DNA of 64,000 nucleotides from Polychytrium aggregatum (GCF_025602895.1 NW_026516337.1:1-64000), one strand, 5' to 3'. Numbered from the stretch's first letter, positions 42,049-54,207 are shown. Notes: generated from the sequence alone by a model not told the origin. Numbers and translations are program-made.

Positions 42049-44311
42049 TCAAGTCGTGAACCGATACGAGACCACGGCTTTCGGAAACGCCGCCCGGAAG
42101 GCGCTCACCACATCGGACGAGACTCTGTAGCAGTCGTCGATGTTCAAGAACTCGAGCGGACTGCCCTTCTTGGAAAACAGCGCAGCGACCCCAGCGCCTG
42201 TGACCTGCGAACAGCCTGCAAGGGACAGGCGCCTGAGCCCGGCTGCGTTTGCTGCGGCGTATTTGAGTACGTGATCGAGCTGATCTTCAAAGTAGGAGCA
42301 GTCCAGATGCGTGAGCTTGGTTGCGTTCGCGACGACCCGTATAAGCCCCGATTCGGTCATTTTGGGGCAGCGAGAAATATTCAGTAGCTCAAGCGCGAGA
42401 CAGTTCTGTCCGATGCTCTCGAGTGAGCGACTGGTCAAGTGGGCAGCGTACCCAATGTTCAGGATCGTCAGATTGTCGCAGAACTGAGTCAGACGCTCGA
42501 TGCCCTCGTCTGTCAGCTCGGGGCACTGGTACATTTCAAAGCTCTTGAGAGACTGGGAAAACCGCTCGCCGATCAAGAGCAGCCCGTCTTGGAGCGAGAA
42601 TCCAGCAAGCGGCGTGACGGTGATGCCTGAAAGCACCAATGACTCCAGCTCGGCTTTGGACTCCCTGAAGTTGAGGACCGTGGCGAGCGTAACGGCCTTG
42701 CAGCGACCAACGTCAAGATGCCGCAGCCGCGGACATCGCCGGAGCGCCGATGTCACGGCGCTGTCGGTAGTCCGGGTGTCGCTAAGCTTGATTGTCTCGA
42801 GCAGAGACGATGGAACATCGTCGAGAGCTTGGAGGCCAGCTTGGATTGCTGGGCAAAGCGACACGTCGAGATGCCGCAGTTGCGTGCATGCTCTTAGGAC
42901 CTCCCGCAGATGCTGATCCTGGATGCTGGTCTGAGACAGGTTCAGTCTCTGCAGGTTCCTGCCGATGACTCTGAGCGTCTGGGCCAAGGCCTGGCTGCCA
43001 ACTTTGTTGTTGCGTGTGAGCTGAAAGGACACAAGATCGGTGCAGCGCTGTTTGGACAGCGATAGGAGCACGGCGTTGTTGATCTGATGGCACTGCGACA
43101 GGTTGAGGTCTTTGAGCAGGCTGCGGGCACGGTATGCGACTGACTGGGCAATTGGCGCAGTGACCTTGCGGAAGTGCGGCGACAGATCGATCCGGGCCCA
43201 CAAGCTGCGGTTGTGGCAGATGTATATCCTCCAGCTCCGCGACACTCGGGTAAGTCGACACAGAGCCGCCAGCGGGATATACGAGAACACAACGTTCATG
43301 AGTTCGACGGGCAGGAAATGGTCTCCAAAGTTGTATGACGGTGGGAGAGGCTGCTCGGCTTCGGCCTCGCCATCGACATTGACATCGCCATCATCGTCAT
43401 CATCCTGCCCAGCCAAGCGCGACTTTTTCTCCGAGGCGGCGTTGGTGTGATCGAGCTTGCGCTTTCCATCTGAGGACGAGGTGCTGCTGTTCTGGGAGGA
43501 TGATTTCGGGGGTGCTAGGGCATCTGTTGTGCCGCCATATTTGAGAAAGGACGCTTCTATGGCCTGCATGTGCCGGATGGCGGACATGAACAGTGATCAG
43601 GATCAGTGATCAGGATCCGTATCCGCGAGCCACAGCCGATGCTGCGAGGCGATAGCCCAGGGCAGCGAGCCGGAACAAGGGTGGCCCTTTGGCATTGCCT
43701 TAAGGCATTCCAAGGCCGCCAGATCGTGAGGAGAAGCGCACCGGATAGTTGGGATCGGCTTTGGGAACCTTCTTGAGGGCCAGCTGGCAGACTTTGAGGG
43801 CGGCGGGTTGGTTCTTGAGCAACCTGAACACCTTGGCCGCTCGAAGATATCCCTGATTGCCCACGGTCGTGGATAAGCAGCAGCTCGATGGGCGCAAATC
43901 CTAGGACGAGCAAGACCAGCAGCCCGATGTCCGGATATGCAGCCGCGGGTTCATCGCACAACTCCATACCACCGACGATCGAGGATCAAGCTTGACTATC
44001 TTCTGCGCTTCTTCCAGCGCCTGGTCCAGTCTGCCAGCGCTCATGAGCGCCAACGCTACCAAGTCCATGACCGTGATATCGTCCGGCAGGGCTTTCTTTG
44101 CCTGTTTGTTTGATATGGGGGTGCGATTTAGATCGGCGGTGTTATCGAGCGCAGGCATGCCCGCTTCGCACGCTCTCGCATACCGGCTACCGCACGAACC
44201 GACCTTGGTAAAGAGCGCCAGGGCCTTGTCGGCATCGTAGCGCTCGAGGGCCGCCTTGCCGGCCTCGACAAAAACCTGGGGATCGATGCGTCGCCCGGGT
44301 GCGTTCGACAT
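42049..44311 (-). CDS. TPR-F-box-LRR protein, Dia2/Pof3-like SCF substrate receptor
   Basis: Four exons (44311-44204, 44101-43970, 43852-43742, 43563-42049), all in phase 0, give 621 aa. The first three exons encode tetratricopeptide repeats (VEAGKAALERYDADKALALF, ALALMSAGRLDQALEEAQKI, GYLRAAKVFRLLKNQPAALK). After a Ser- and Asp-rich linker with a basic KKSRL patch comes an F-box (FLPVELMNVVFSYIPLAALC) and then a leucine-rich-repeat domain of a dozen units (LQRLNLSQTSIQDQHL, LRHLDVGRCKAVT, LELLNISRCPKMTESGL, LEFLNIDDCYRVSS). TPR, F-box and LRR in this order is the layout of Dia2 and fission yeast Pof3, SCF subunits that act at replication forks in genome maintenance and CMG helicase unloading. 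The donor of intron 1 (GTCGGT) is weak but phase and family fit support it. Confidence 0.85.
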
Positions 44312-44588
44312 TGGGATCGGCGGGATCGGCGGGATCGGCGGGCTGGGATCTGGCCGAGAACGGGTCTGTCTTGTTCTTGGCAGGCGAGTGTGCACACGTG
44401 ACACGCGAGCGCCACATGTTCCGCTCTATCAGGGCGCCACCACCGCCACCGCCGCTGCCTTCGCCATCGCCATCGTTGCCGCCATCCGACACCGACACCG
44501 CCATCATCGCCATCATCGCCATTACCATCGGCATCGGCATCATCATCGCTTCCATCGTTTCACCGAGAGCATTTGCACTGAACTACAG
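44312..44588. promoter_or_regulatory. Divergent promoter region with triplet repeats
   Basis: 277 nt between the start codons of the Dia2-like (minus) and RING-vWA (plus) genes. It contains a GGGATCGGC repeat (44312-44346) and a long run of CAC/GCC/ATC triplets (about 44438-44560). Confidence 0.45.
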
Positions 44589-47248
44589 ATGGCCCAGCCT
44601 ACGTCCTCCAAAGACGCCTGCCCAATCTGCCTCGAAGATCTCGAGTCCAGAGGCGGCCTGCCCATCATCAACCCCGGCTGCGGTCATTCGTTGCATCTGG
44701 ATTGCTTTCGGCGAGCATATACAAGAGTCCCCAACCCCACCTGCAGGTCTATATCCCGCCCAAGGCTCGTTGATGTGTCGCACCCGTTATCTGTGCTGCC
44801 TGGTGCTTGTCGGCTCATTGCATGCCCCTGTCCTCCAATAGCATATGCCGCTCCGAGCTTCCCTTCGCCACCGCCCTTCTCGGCAACGCCAACCCAAGCA
44901 AGCGTTTCAGCATCAACAGCTATGGCGGTAGCCGGCCCACGCCAGCCGAAGACATACCGCTAGAGGAGGAGCGTATCGAGCCATCTCCTGTCCCGACGGC
45001 TGCGTCCTCGTCGGCGGCTGTCGTCGGACCACCGAGTTTGAGAATTGTGCCAGAGTACAGCATCCTTCCGGTGTCCGCGCCAGCGCCGCTCGATCTGTAT
45101 GCGGTTGCTACTCTTCGATCGCCAGAGCATCGGTCGACCGCCAGCCTTGACGTTGTAATCGTTGTCGACGTTTCCGGATCGATGGAGGGCGAGAAGGTAA
45201 CGACATTGCCGGGCTGCTGCAATCTGCTTTGATGCCGCCGATTCTTGAGGGATCGTTCCGCGGGCCGCCTCTGCTCGGACTGCTAACGCCCGGTTGAATG
45301 GTCGCGCTTGAGCAGATGGAGACGGTTTGCCGGACGGTCAAGTACATCTTCAACACGCTCCGGCCGCAGGACCGCATTGCGCTCGTCAAGTTCAATACCC
45401 AAGGCCAGAAAGTAACCAGCTTGATCTTCTGCTCACCCACCAATCGCCTGCGGTTCTTCCGGGCCGTCGACTCGCTGCAGGCTCGCGGAGGGACCTACCT
45501 TGGCTCGGGCCTCAATGCGGCCCTGGATTTGCTCGAGCAGCGCCAGAGCCGAAACCCTGTGTCGGCCATCATGCTGCTTTCGGACGGCGAGGACAACCGT
45601 GAAAACCTCGAGGCCTACACCCAGCTAACGGCGCGATTCCAAACCAACCCGGCGCCCGTGTACTCGTTTGGATATGGCGGTAAGATAGGCGGTAGCATTC
45701 TGTGGGCTGTCGATCTGCCCACATCGAGTCTTTGCAGAGCGGGTGGTGCCGACGACTGGATGCTCGCAGAGTTGGGGAGAACCGACTACATGGTCATGTG
45801 TCCGAACGATTGTTCACCCTGTCGGTCCGGCCGCTCTCCTCCGAGTCAATGCAATGCTTATCCATGCTCTCTTATTCGAACCTCCCACGGTCGCAGCCGA
45901 TCACGACGTCGACAAGATGACATCTCTGGCAGTCGGAGGCGCATATGCGTTTGTGCAGAATGTCGATACCATTCAGGATGCCTTTGCTGGCTGTCTTGGA
46001 GCCATGCGATCGGTCGCTCTCCAGGATATCTCCGTGCAGTTTCGGTCCGTCGATCCCCGCATTAAGCTCAAGACCCTTCACAGTGCATCCAAAATCGAGC
46101 CAATCGACCCAGCCACTGGCGTTGTTACCTTTGCCAATCTCCTGGATGGCGAGTCCCGCGACATCCTGGTCCAGCTTGAATACCAGTCCGCCCCGTCATC
46201 CGAGTCTAGCCCAGCTTCCGTCCCTGGAAAAATCACCGTCCTGTCGTCCAGCTGCTCGTATACCGAAGTGGAAACCCAGCGCGCTGTCCAAGAAGCAGCA
46301 TGCGCTGAAGGCAAAGTGACCATCGAGCCCATCGTCGAGTTCCCGCCTCCGCACGAACACGCAAGCGTCGTGGTGACCAAGAAGCGGTCCGAGATCATGG
46401 TCACCGAAGCTCTTGCGCAAGCTGTTCCGCTGGCCGCAACAAACCAGCACCAAGTAGCGCGATCCTTGCTATCCGAGAGTCGCCGAGTGCTCATTCAGAT
46501 GATCATCAAAGCTTACGTGCTTCCGGCGGAGCTTGCTTCGCTCTTCCCTGTCCCGGAGAGAACAAATGTGGCCGAGTACCACACCATCCCTTGCCCGGAT
46601 GAGTTTACCAATGGCGACTGGCTCTTCTGGCTTGGCTTGCTGGCCGACATTGACAGCAGCATCCGCAAAATGGATGCTTCTCGATGGTCCAATGCAGCGA
46701 TATCGAGAATCGGTAACGTTGTTCACCAGCGACGCACACAGCGCAGCATCTTCATTGATCACTTTAGCCACGATGTGACGCCCATCCAGATCATGGACAA
46801 CATGAGCAGACAGACGCCTATGAGCCTCACCATGCAGGACCTGAGCGCCAGGGACCGTGAGCAGACCGCTCGGTCTACCGTCGACCCCGAACCCGAGCGA
46901 CCCCAACCCGGCCACATCCGCAAGCTGGCCAGGCGCCATACCCTCCAGGTCGACAGACGGCCACCGAGCGACAGCCATGTGGCACCGGAGACTACATCGG
47001 CCCAGACGACCCACCTGCCTGATATCGAAGAGCCATCGTCCAGCATGTCGGCTTGGTTGCCGGCCCCCGAGCCATTCCATGTCGCTGCTGAGCCGACAGC
47101 GTTACCTTCACCGGCGCCCGGCCTCCCAACAATGAGCGAGGAGCCTTTGAGCATCGTCGGCACCAGCGGCGTTACTGCAGATCCGAGTCAATCCGCACAA
47201 GCAGCGCCATCTGAAGACAAGCCCACACAAACCGAAATGCACCAGTGA
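44589..47248 (+). CDS. RING-finger and von Willebrand A domain protein (WAV3-like E3 ligase)
   Basis: Four exons (44589-44746, 44842-45196, 45316-45679, 45897-47248) give 742 aa. The N-terminus is a RING-H2 finger: CPICLEDL, then GCGHSLHLDCFRRAY, and the last pair CSIC formed across intron 1. A linker follows, then a vWA domain with the metal-binding DVSGSM motif, YIFNTLRPQDRIALVKF, ARGGTYLGSGLNAAL, MLLSDGEDN, and after intron 3 ADHDVDKMTSLAVGGAYAFV. A beta-rich region and a Pro-rich tail end the protein. RING plus vWA in this order is the plan of plant WAV3-type E3 ubiquitin ligases, also found in fungi. Intron 3 (45680-45896) was placed because the CAG|CC acceptor restores the HD of the vWA core. 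The alternative frame through this interval has no vWA similarity. Confidence 0.85.
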
Positions 47249-47557
47249 AGATCCAAAGATCCAAAGATCCAAAGAGTAGCGGGCTGCCGGCTGAGTGATG
47301 CCGCTTGCCAATCTCGATGACTTAACGATCCTCTCCTCCCTCTGGATACCATGTTCGACTCGCCTTTCAGCGTCAGCTCGCCCCAGCTGCGATCGTGTCA
47401 ATATCAGATGTATCTACTTATCGACGCAGTGTCGAGTGGGTTTGATGTCCACAGTTGCCCCGTGTCGGCTCGGAGTCTCGCGGTAGCAGTTGCGATCGTG
47501 CCCGAGGACATAGGTTGCGGAGCGGTGGCTCTATGTATTGCCTTGCACTTGCGATGG
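47249..47557. other. Convergent intergenic region
   Basis: 309 nt between the RING-vWA and ThrRS stops. It begins with three copies of a GATCCAAA repeat (47250-47275). No gene seen. Confidence 0.5.
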
Positions 47558-50229
47558 CTACTCAAAGTCGGCCTCCAGCCGCATGAACATGCGCAAAACA
47601 TCATCGACCTTCATCGTACCATGGTCTTTGCCGTCGCGTCCCCGGACGCTGACGCTATCTGTCTCGGCCTCCTTCGCCCCAACAACCAGGACAAAGTTGT
47701 ACTGCGCCAGCTGTGCCTCTCGGACTCGCTTGTTGAGGGTACGGTCCGAGGCATCGACATCGACGTAATAGTAGCGGTCGTACACACCGCTGGATGGGTC
47801 GGTGCGACCAGGGAGAGACGCAACAGCGAGCCGGTTGCGGACTTGCCGGGCATACTCGGCCCATGCTTCCGATACAGGTATGACCGTGGCCTGGCGGGGG
47901 CTCAGCCAGAAGGGCCATTTGCCCGCAAAGTGTTCGATAAGCACGCCCAGCATTCGCTCGAAGCTTCCGAGGATGGCCCGATGCACAATGACGGGAGTCT
48001 TGAAGTCGCCAGTCTCGGACTGATACTTGAGGCCGAATCGCTGCGGCAGCTGGAAGTCGAGCTGGATGGTTGCGGTTTGGTGGCTGCGATTCAAGGCATC
48101 GCGGACAAGGACGTCGATCTTGGGGCCATAGAACGCCCCGTCGCCTGGGTTGATCTTCCATCGCCGTCCGGTCTGGTCCAGAGCCTTGGTGAGGGCCTCT
48201 TCAGCCTTGGTCCACTCGGCAATGTCGCCCAGGAAGTTCTCGGGCCGCGTGGAGAGCGTCAGCTCGTATGTCGGGAATTGGAAGATTTTGTATGCCCGCT
48301 GGACAAAGTCGAGCGTCAACGAGATTTCTTGGAAGATCTGGTCGACCGTACAGAATATGTGGGCATCGTCTTGATGGAACTTACGGACCCGGGTCAGACC
48401 AGTGAGAGCGCCTGAGGCTTCGTTTCTGATCGAGTGGAGAGAACATAAGAACGGAGGCAGATATGGCGCACGGATACCCAGGGCAGATCGAAACGATGGA
48501 GAGGCACGCAGAGGAGTCAAGGGCGGTCTGCGACATCTGCAGAGCGACGTGCCCAAGAACCATCAGCTCCGGCTGCCCGAAAAGCCTGTCCAGGGACAGT
48601 CTGGCCCAGCGACCGCACAGTAGCAGGTTGAGCCAAAGCATACCTGTGCAACGGACTGAATTCGGCATAGCGCACGGGCAGATCGCGGTACGAGTGCATG
48701 GTGCTGTCGAAGAGCAAGCAATGGCCGGGGCAGTTCATTGGCTTGAGACAGTGGATTTCCTCTGCACCATCGGCCTCGGCCTCGGCGCTGTCGGCTTGGT
48801 GGTGGTGATGGGAGCAGCCGTGGCCGTGACCGGCTTTGATGATGTTCTCGATTCCGTCGCTTCCCCGGACCACGAACATATCCTCGTTGTAGTTTTCCCA
48901 GTGGCCAGACTTTACCCAGAGCTCCTTGTTGAAGAGCAGTGGAGTAGCGACTTCTTCGTAGCCGTACCGCCGGTATTCGCTCCGCAGAAAGTCCAACAGG
49001 CGCTGGACAATCCGGGTGCCGTGAGGCAGCATAAACGCCGATCCGGGCGAAAGGGGGTTCATTGAAAAGAGTCCCTGGGCTTTGCCAATGACTCGGTGAT
49101 CTCGGCGGGCAGCCTCCTCCTGGCGATACTCCCAGTCCTTGAGCTGAGTCGCCGACGGGAACGCAATGCCGTTGACTCTCGACAAAGGCTGGTATCCTTT
49201 GGAGGCTCCAGCTATGGGGTGATCATCCCACTGCGAACCGCCGGTGCGCAACAGCTTGATGGCCCGGACCTGCCCAGTCGAATACACATGCGGCCCGCGA
49301 CAGAGGTCGATAAAATCGCCGCACCGGTAGAGTGTCACCGGATCGCTCTCGGGAATCTGTTGCAGAAAGCTGAGCTTGAAGGGATTGTGCTTGAACATTT
49401 GGCTGGCAAACTGGCGAGTGACTTGGAGTCGGCGAAATTCGGCGTTTTTCTTGGCGAGCTTCTTGGCAATGCTATCGATCTCTTTGAGATCGGCATCGTT
49501 CAGGTTGTAGGTAGAGCCGTATCGGCTGTCTGGCTTGAGCAGCTCTCGCACAGCGGCTTCGACGAGGTCTGGATCGGCGTCAGCATCCAGACAGGGAGGG
49601 CTGTAGTTGCGTTTCACGATTCCGTCGTAAAAGAATCCGCCCAGCTTGAGGGCCGGCCCATCGCACAGCAGGATGTCGTCGCCATACTTGGTTTCAAGTG
49701 CCCATCCGAGAACATGTGCTCCCGAATGCCACAGCGAATCCAGCGCGGTCTCGTCGTCTGTATCGGCTTTGGTAAAGTCGAGAGCACATGAATCGGTGAG
49801 GGGACGGCCGAGATCCCAAGTCTTGGTGTTGGTGCTGGCGAAGAGATAGTCCTGACGAGCGTTTGGGTTGATTTCTGGAAAGATGGACGGGTCCAAGAGC
49901 AGGTCAGTAAGCATACGACGACAGCACACCGCTGAGGCAGTGTGCGAACGAAGCGAGCGCCAGAATGCTCCGGATGCACTGGCTAGCCCCGGTTGGATAT
50001 GCCGATGCTCACCCAAGGCGATATCAAGAGGCCGCACCGATCCTGCTTGGACATGCTTTGTGGGCCCATTTGGTAGAGTGATGGCGATGATTTGCTCGTT
50101 GTTCGGTGCTGCCGCCCGCTGCCGCTCGAGCTCCTGGGTCCAGAGATCAATTCGGTACTGGGCAAACACGCCGATCCATCCTATCAGCAGAAACGGGGTG
50201 GAAAGTATTAAGGGTATGAGAAAGGGCAT
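47558..50229 (-). CDS. Threonyl-tRNA synthetase
   Basis: Charges tRNA-Thr. Exons 50229(?)-50013, 49874-48644 and 48425-47558 join in phase (771 aa with this start). Order of domains: TGS (IIAITLPNGPTKHVQAGSVR, TWDLGRPLTDSC), the editing domain with HSGAHVLGWALE, then the class II core: LYRCGDFIDLCRGPHV, the SRVNGIAFPS region, motif 1 around FLRSEYRRYGYEEVATPLL, the zinc-site LKPMNCPGHC, motif 2 (LTRVRKFHQDDAHIF), DGAFYGPKIDV, the motif 3 region (IVHRAILGSFERMLGVLIEH), and the anticodon-binding domain to MFMRLEADFE. An unusual Gly/His- and Glu-rich insert of about 25 residues precedes LKPMNCPGHC. The 5' end is uncertain: residues before YRIDLWTQELERQ are hydrophobic and may be intron, with the true first exon further upstream. 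Whether cytosolic or also mitochondrial is not decided. Confidence 0.9.
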
Positions 50230-50796
50230 GTCGATCGGTTTGAAGAGTGCCCGGCGTTGGCAGGCGACAGCCTCCCGACAATGCGCCAATACCAACGTTG
50301 TTGGGGAGGATTGATCCAGCTGTTGCAGCGGAGCGGCGAAACCAACTGCCGACGTATGGCAGCCCGAGCGCTGCCGAAAGTGTGCCCAAGGACCATCCCG
50401 GTGATGTGTGGCTGCCAGCGATGCTTGTGCTGGAGCAGTATGAACAGGTCTGGGTGCTGGGCAGATCGGAAGCGAAGCCCGTTGCGATCGGCAAAACGAA
50501 GAACGAGGGAGCCAGATCCGCTGTCGCGCGGCTTGGTGAACGCAGGCAGGCAGGCAGGCAGGCAGATTCACACGGCAAGCTGCCCAGCTGAGGGACGATC
50601 TACTCCAACGGATTGCAGCAGCTGACGAGCACAGGAAAGGGCATAGGTCGCACTCGCAGAGATTGTTTCGCAGTGGTGGCATGCTGTGGACAGATGTATT
50701 CAAAACCCAGAGAGCAGCCGCCATCGGCACTATCTCTCGAGTCCCCCGTTTCGCTCTGGACAGGCGCTGGCCAGCAAGCAGCTTGGCTTGGTACAT
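50230..50796. other. Region upstream of ThrRS, may hold its first exon
   Basis: 567 nt between the tentative ThrRS start and the stop of the CIAO1 gene. The ThrRS reading frame stays open through here but its translation is Cys/Ser/Pro-rich and unlike the family. A short N-terminal exon could be hidden in it. A GGCA tetranucleotide repeat lies near 50544-50563. Confidence 0.4.
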
Positions 50797-52490
50797 TCAA
50801 AGCGGAATGTATCTCCAGATACGAATGACGCCGTCGTCGCCGGCCGTCGCAATCAGATCACGGTCCTCCTCTAGCACGCCCCAGCGAACGCAGTTGATGT
50901 CGCTGTCGCCATGGGCATTTGGGTGGTCCAAGACAGTTTTGAACTCGTTGTCGGAACCCTATCGACACGAGCCCCGTGATTCGGTTGGAACAGAGATGAT
51001 TGTATACAGCTGTAAGTATGGGGATCGTGCCCAGTGATATCCAACATCCTGCAGGCCCAGCAATGCGCGAGACAGACCTCCTCCACAATCTTGATAGAGT
51101 TGTCGCCTGAGGCCGTGGCAATCTTGTTGTTGAGCTTGGACCACGACACTGAGTAAATCGTCCGGGTGTGATGATCGGCCAAGGTAGCGACGCAGCTCCA
51201 CTTGGGGTCCTTTCGCCAGCCTGATCCCTGAGGCTCGCCGCATTTCCAAACGCGCATGGATTTGTCGTCGCTCACCGAGGCTGGGCAGGGCCGAGGCGAA
51301 GGATCAGATGCGATCAGTGCAAATCGAGGCATGGCAGACGGATGATAGTGATATGCGGGCAACTGACACGATGTAAATCAGCGCGGGGGCTGTCGAGGAG
51401 GCAGCATGGAGGCTGTACTCTTGAGCAATCGTACCTAGACGGTTCCCGCTTGGATCAAAATCGATGCCCCACACTGTGGACGTATGGCCGCTGAGGGTAT
51501 CGGAGCAGTACCAGTCGTCGTTGTCTTCTCGCCATACTTTGACTGTATCATCGTAACTAGCAGAGGCGAGAATCTGGTGTGCACAAGCAGACTGTGTCAG
51601 AGGCGATCTTTGCAGAGCCCGCGGCAGCCGACGCCGGTTGATGTAGCTTATGCACTTGATCCACGGTCCCGAGCAGCCCTATCGTGGTGCCAGGATTGTC
51701 TGAGATACTGCGATCAGAAACATACGTCATCGTGGGGATGCCACTGGACCATTTTGACATCCTGCGAGTGTTCGTAGAGCACGCTGAGACACTCAAACTC
51801 GTTGTCTTCGAGGACTGGATCGTGGCATTTGCGGGAGACATTGGCATTGTTAGCATTGTCATTAGTGTTGGTGTTGGTGTTGGCATTGGCATTGGTATCG
51901 GCTGATGCCAAACTGTAGTAGAGGCGGCCGGCTCGAGAACAGCAGCGATCCGCAGTCTGGTTGCTGAGTTACCTTCCCAGATCCAGACGCTCTTGTCGCG
52001 GCTGCAAGTCGCAAGCAGGGAACCCGAAACCGACCATGAGACGCTCTTGACCTCGTTTTCGTGGCCCTCCAGGGTAGCAACGCACTCGAAATCTGAAGAA
52101 GGATGCCGCACAGCATTCGTGAGCCGAAACGTGCAGATCCCCCAGTGATGTGCATGACCGTATCTACGGCGGCCAGGAGCTGCCATCGAGCCCACCAAAT
52201 TGCTCATGTGGCCAAGCCGTCGGCTGACGTTTACCTCCTTCCTCCTTTTCCCATACAGCTGTGGTTCCGTCAAAGCTAGCCGATCCCAGGCGCTTTCCGT
52301 CGGGAGAAAAGGCAACCGACCGGATGGTTCTCGAGTGTGCGTCGTCCAAGAACGTGGCGCACTGGAACTTGCCGGCTGCGTCCCGCTTCCAGATACGGAC
52401 GCTCTTGTCGCTCCCGCAGGATGCGATCACCGGCGCCGTCGGAGACCAGTTGACCTGCCACACCTGGCCGCTGTGTCCTGTTGCCATCAT
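50797..52490 (-). CDS. CIA1: CIAO1/Cia1, WD40 protein of cytosolic iron-sulfur cluster assembly
   Basis: Six exons (52490-52235, 52092-51973, 51901-51726, 51573-51435, 51280-51078, 50958-50797) give 351 aa, the usual length of this seven-bladed propeller. CIA1 forms the targeting complex with Mms19 and CIAO2B that hands Fe-S clusters to cytosolic and nuclear proteins. Blades are seen in order: [154 protein letters not shown]. The last exon closes with [10 protein letters not shown]. Exon 3 begins with an Asn-rich low-complexity insert of about 20 residues coded by AAT-GCC/AAC-ACC repeats. The donor of intron 5 (GTCTGT) is weak. Confidence 0.93.
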
Positions 52491-53597
52491 GACGGGGGGA
52501 GTTCAGGTCGCCAGCAGGATGGTTGCGATGCAAAGCATGGGATTTGTTTCCACAGGGAGCGCCAGATGACCAGCTCGAGATGGGAGGCCGCAGTGCACTA
52601 TCCGGGCGGCGCCATGCATGTCAAGATGCGCTGCATCGGAGCTCGGGCTGCGAACCTCTTAGTTCGTCGATGAGCTCCAGTCGTCCCATTGCGTGTCGGC
52701 TGTCGAGTTGTCGGTTGTTGGGTTGGGCTGGGTGGGCGGCTGTCCTGACCTGGATCAAAGGCGCCGCAGAGATTGCAGGCAGCAGCAGCGGCCTGATTCG
52801 TCAGCGGCGATCCTGGCGGAAGCAGATCAGGCGGTCATGTGGAAGTCACGGTGCTGCGCCACGGCAGTCCAGCCCCGTCCACCCGCACGAGAACAGGCAA
52901 CAGGCAACAGACAACAGGCAACGGGACAGTGGACTGTGCTGCGGCTTGCGCTGGTTGGCTGCGATGGACTCCATGTTCGGCCAGAAGGACAGAGCCGAGC
53001 GAAGAAGCCGCCCGGGCCAGAGGCGGCATCGAGAGTCGATGTCCCCGTCGCGGCGGGTGCGTATTCACATCCGAAACTCGGCGCTCTCGTTTCGCTTTGC
53101 GAGCGCTGGCCACGCCCGTTGTCTCCTGGGTGGCCGTCCTCAAGGAAGTTGGCCGTCTTCCCAGCGCACACCGCAATCTCTTATCGGGCAGGCGCCAATT
53201 GTGGCGTCGAGAGTGTCCTCCTTGTACTTCTCTCGATCACCGCGAGCCAAGAGAGGTGTCGACCACCCTCCCTGCGAGCTGTGCTGGTGAGACTCGGTCC
53301 CGGGAGGCATTTGGGGACAACCACAACCACAACCACAACCACAACCGCATCGACATGTCCTGTGGTGGAGCCGGGTCGGCCTCGCAGGGCACCGAGCTGC
53401 AATCAGCCCGCTGCGATCCCGCTGCCCCGCTCGCTCGCATGCTTGCACAGGAATCTTCCACCGCAAGCCCACCACCACCACAAGCCTCGGATGAAACAAA
53501 CAGCGGACCCCGCCCATACGCACTTTGCCCCGGCCTCCACAGCCGTCCTCCAGCAGCCATATCCTCGCCGACCGACCGACTCTCCGATGGCCAAGAA
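52491..53597. other. Divergent intergenic region upstream of CIA1
   Basis: About 1.1 kb with no convincing gene. It contains an ACAGGCA-type repeat (52891-52924) and an ACAACC hexamer repeat (about 53317-53346). An in-frame extension of the next gene upstream to 53355 is Pro/Ser-rich. Confidence 0.45.
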
Positions 53598-54017
53598 ATG
53601 AGCGAGCACCCTGAACGCAAGTCGCAGACGTACACCATCGCCATCCCGCTGTATTCGCCGCCTCGCCTGGTCCAGCAGACCCTCGCCAGGGCCAAGAGCC
53701 TCCCTGGACAGGCCTATCGGGCAGTATTCCCAGGCCCCGGTCCGACCCTGGCGCCCCAGCTGCCCGCTCTCCGCACCCGAATCATCCCTCTGTCTCGTCC
53801 TGAAGCAGCCGGAGCCAAGACCCATGTCGAGCCATCCCTGCGCCGCAAAGACCCCAAGGACCGCCACGACCTCGTCGGGCCGAGCGAGCTGGTGATCCAG
53901 ATGGCCTCGGGCGAGTGTTACTCTGTGAACATTCGGTCCCAGCGACGTCCCAAACTGCCCCCTCCTGTTCCAGAGACCGACCCGGAGCTGCAGCGTATCC
54001 TGGACACCATCATATAG
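53598..54017 (+). CDS. Small protein of unknown function
   Basis: I do not recognise it. From the ATG at 53598 it encodes 139 aa starting MSEHPERKSQTYTIAIPLYS, with a Pro-rich middle, a basic patch (LRRKDPKDRHDL), and a C-terminal segment that reads like two short strands (GPSELVIQMASGECYSVNIR) before ending in LQRILDTII. The frame is open upstream to 52839 with ATGs at 53355 and 53440, but that part overlaps the ACAACC repeat and is low complexity. No introns are evident. It converges with the acetyltransferase gene 190 nt away. Confidence that it is a real gene is moderate. Confidence 0.45.
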   Translation: MSEHPERKSQTYTIAIPLYSPPRLVQQTLARAKSLPGQAYRAVFPGPGPTLAPQLPALRTRIIPLSRPEAAGAKTHVEPSLRRKDPKDRHDLVGPSELVIQMASGECYSVNIRSQRRPKLPPPVPETDPELQRILDTII

Positions 54018-54207
54018 ACAGCGTCCGGAGAGACTCTCCTGGCCGCTTTCTTTCACTATGTTTATTTTAGTCTGCATCCGATTTCGATACAACATACCCG
54101 AGCTGGCTATTGTACAAGCCCGGCAATAGAATAACAACATCATGCCATCTCCGCTGCAGGACGTGCATTTTCTCGCAGCGCAACGGCCAGTTGGCTGACC
54201 CACCGGG

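Noticed and set aside
45680-45896. Coding frame across intron 3 of the RING-vWA gene
   Set aside because: Its translation lacks vWA features, while splicing it out restores the ADHD segment and the phase.
47351-48415. 354-codon plus-strand frame opposite ThrRS
   Set aside because: Antisense shadow of highly conserved synthetase sequence.
50230-50796. Upstream extension of ThrRS by about 190 codons
   Set aside because: Open by chance. Sequence is Cys/Ser/Pro-rich, unlike any synthetase N-terminus.
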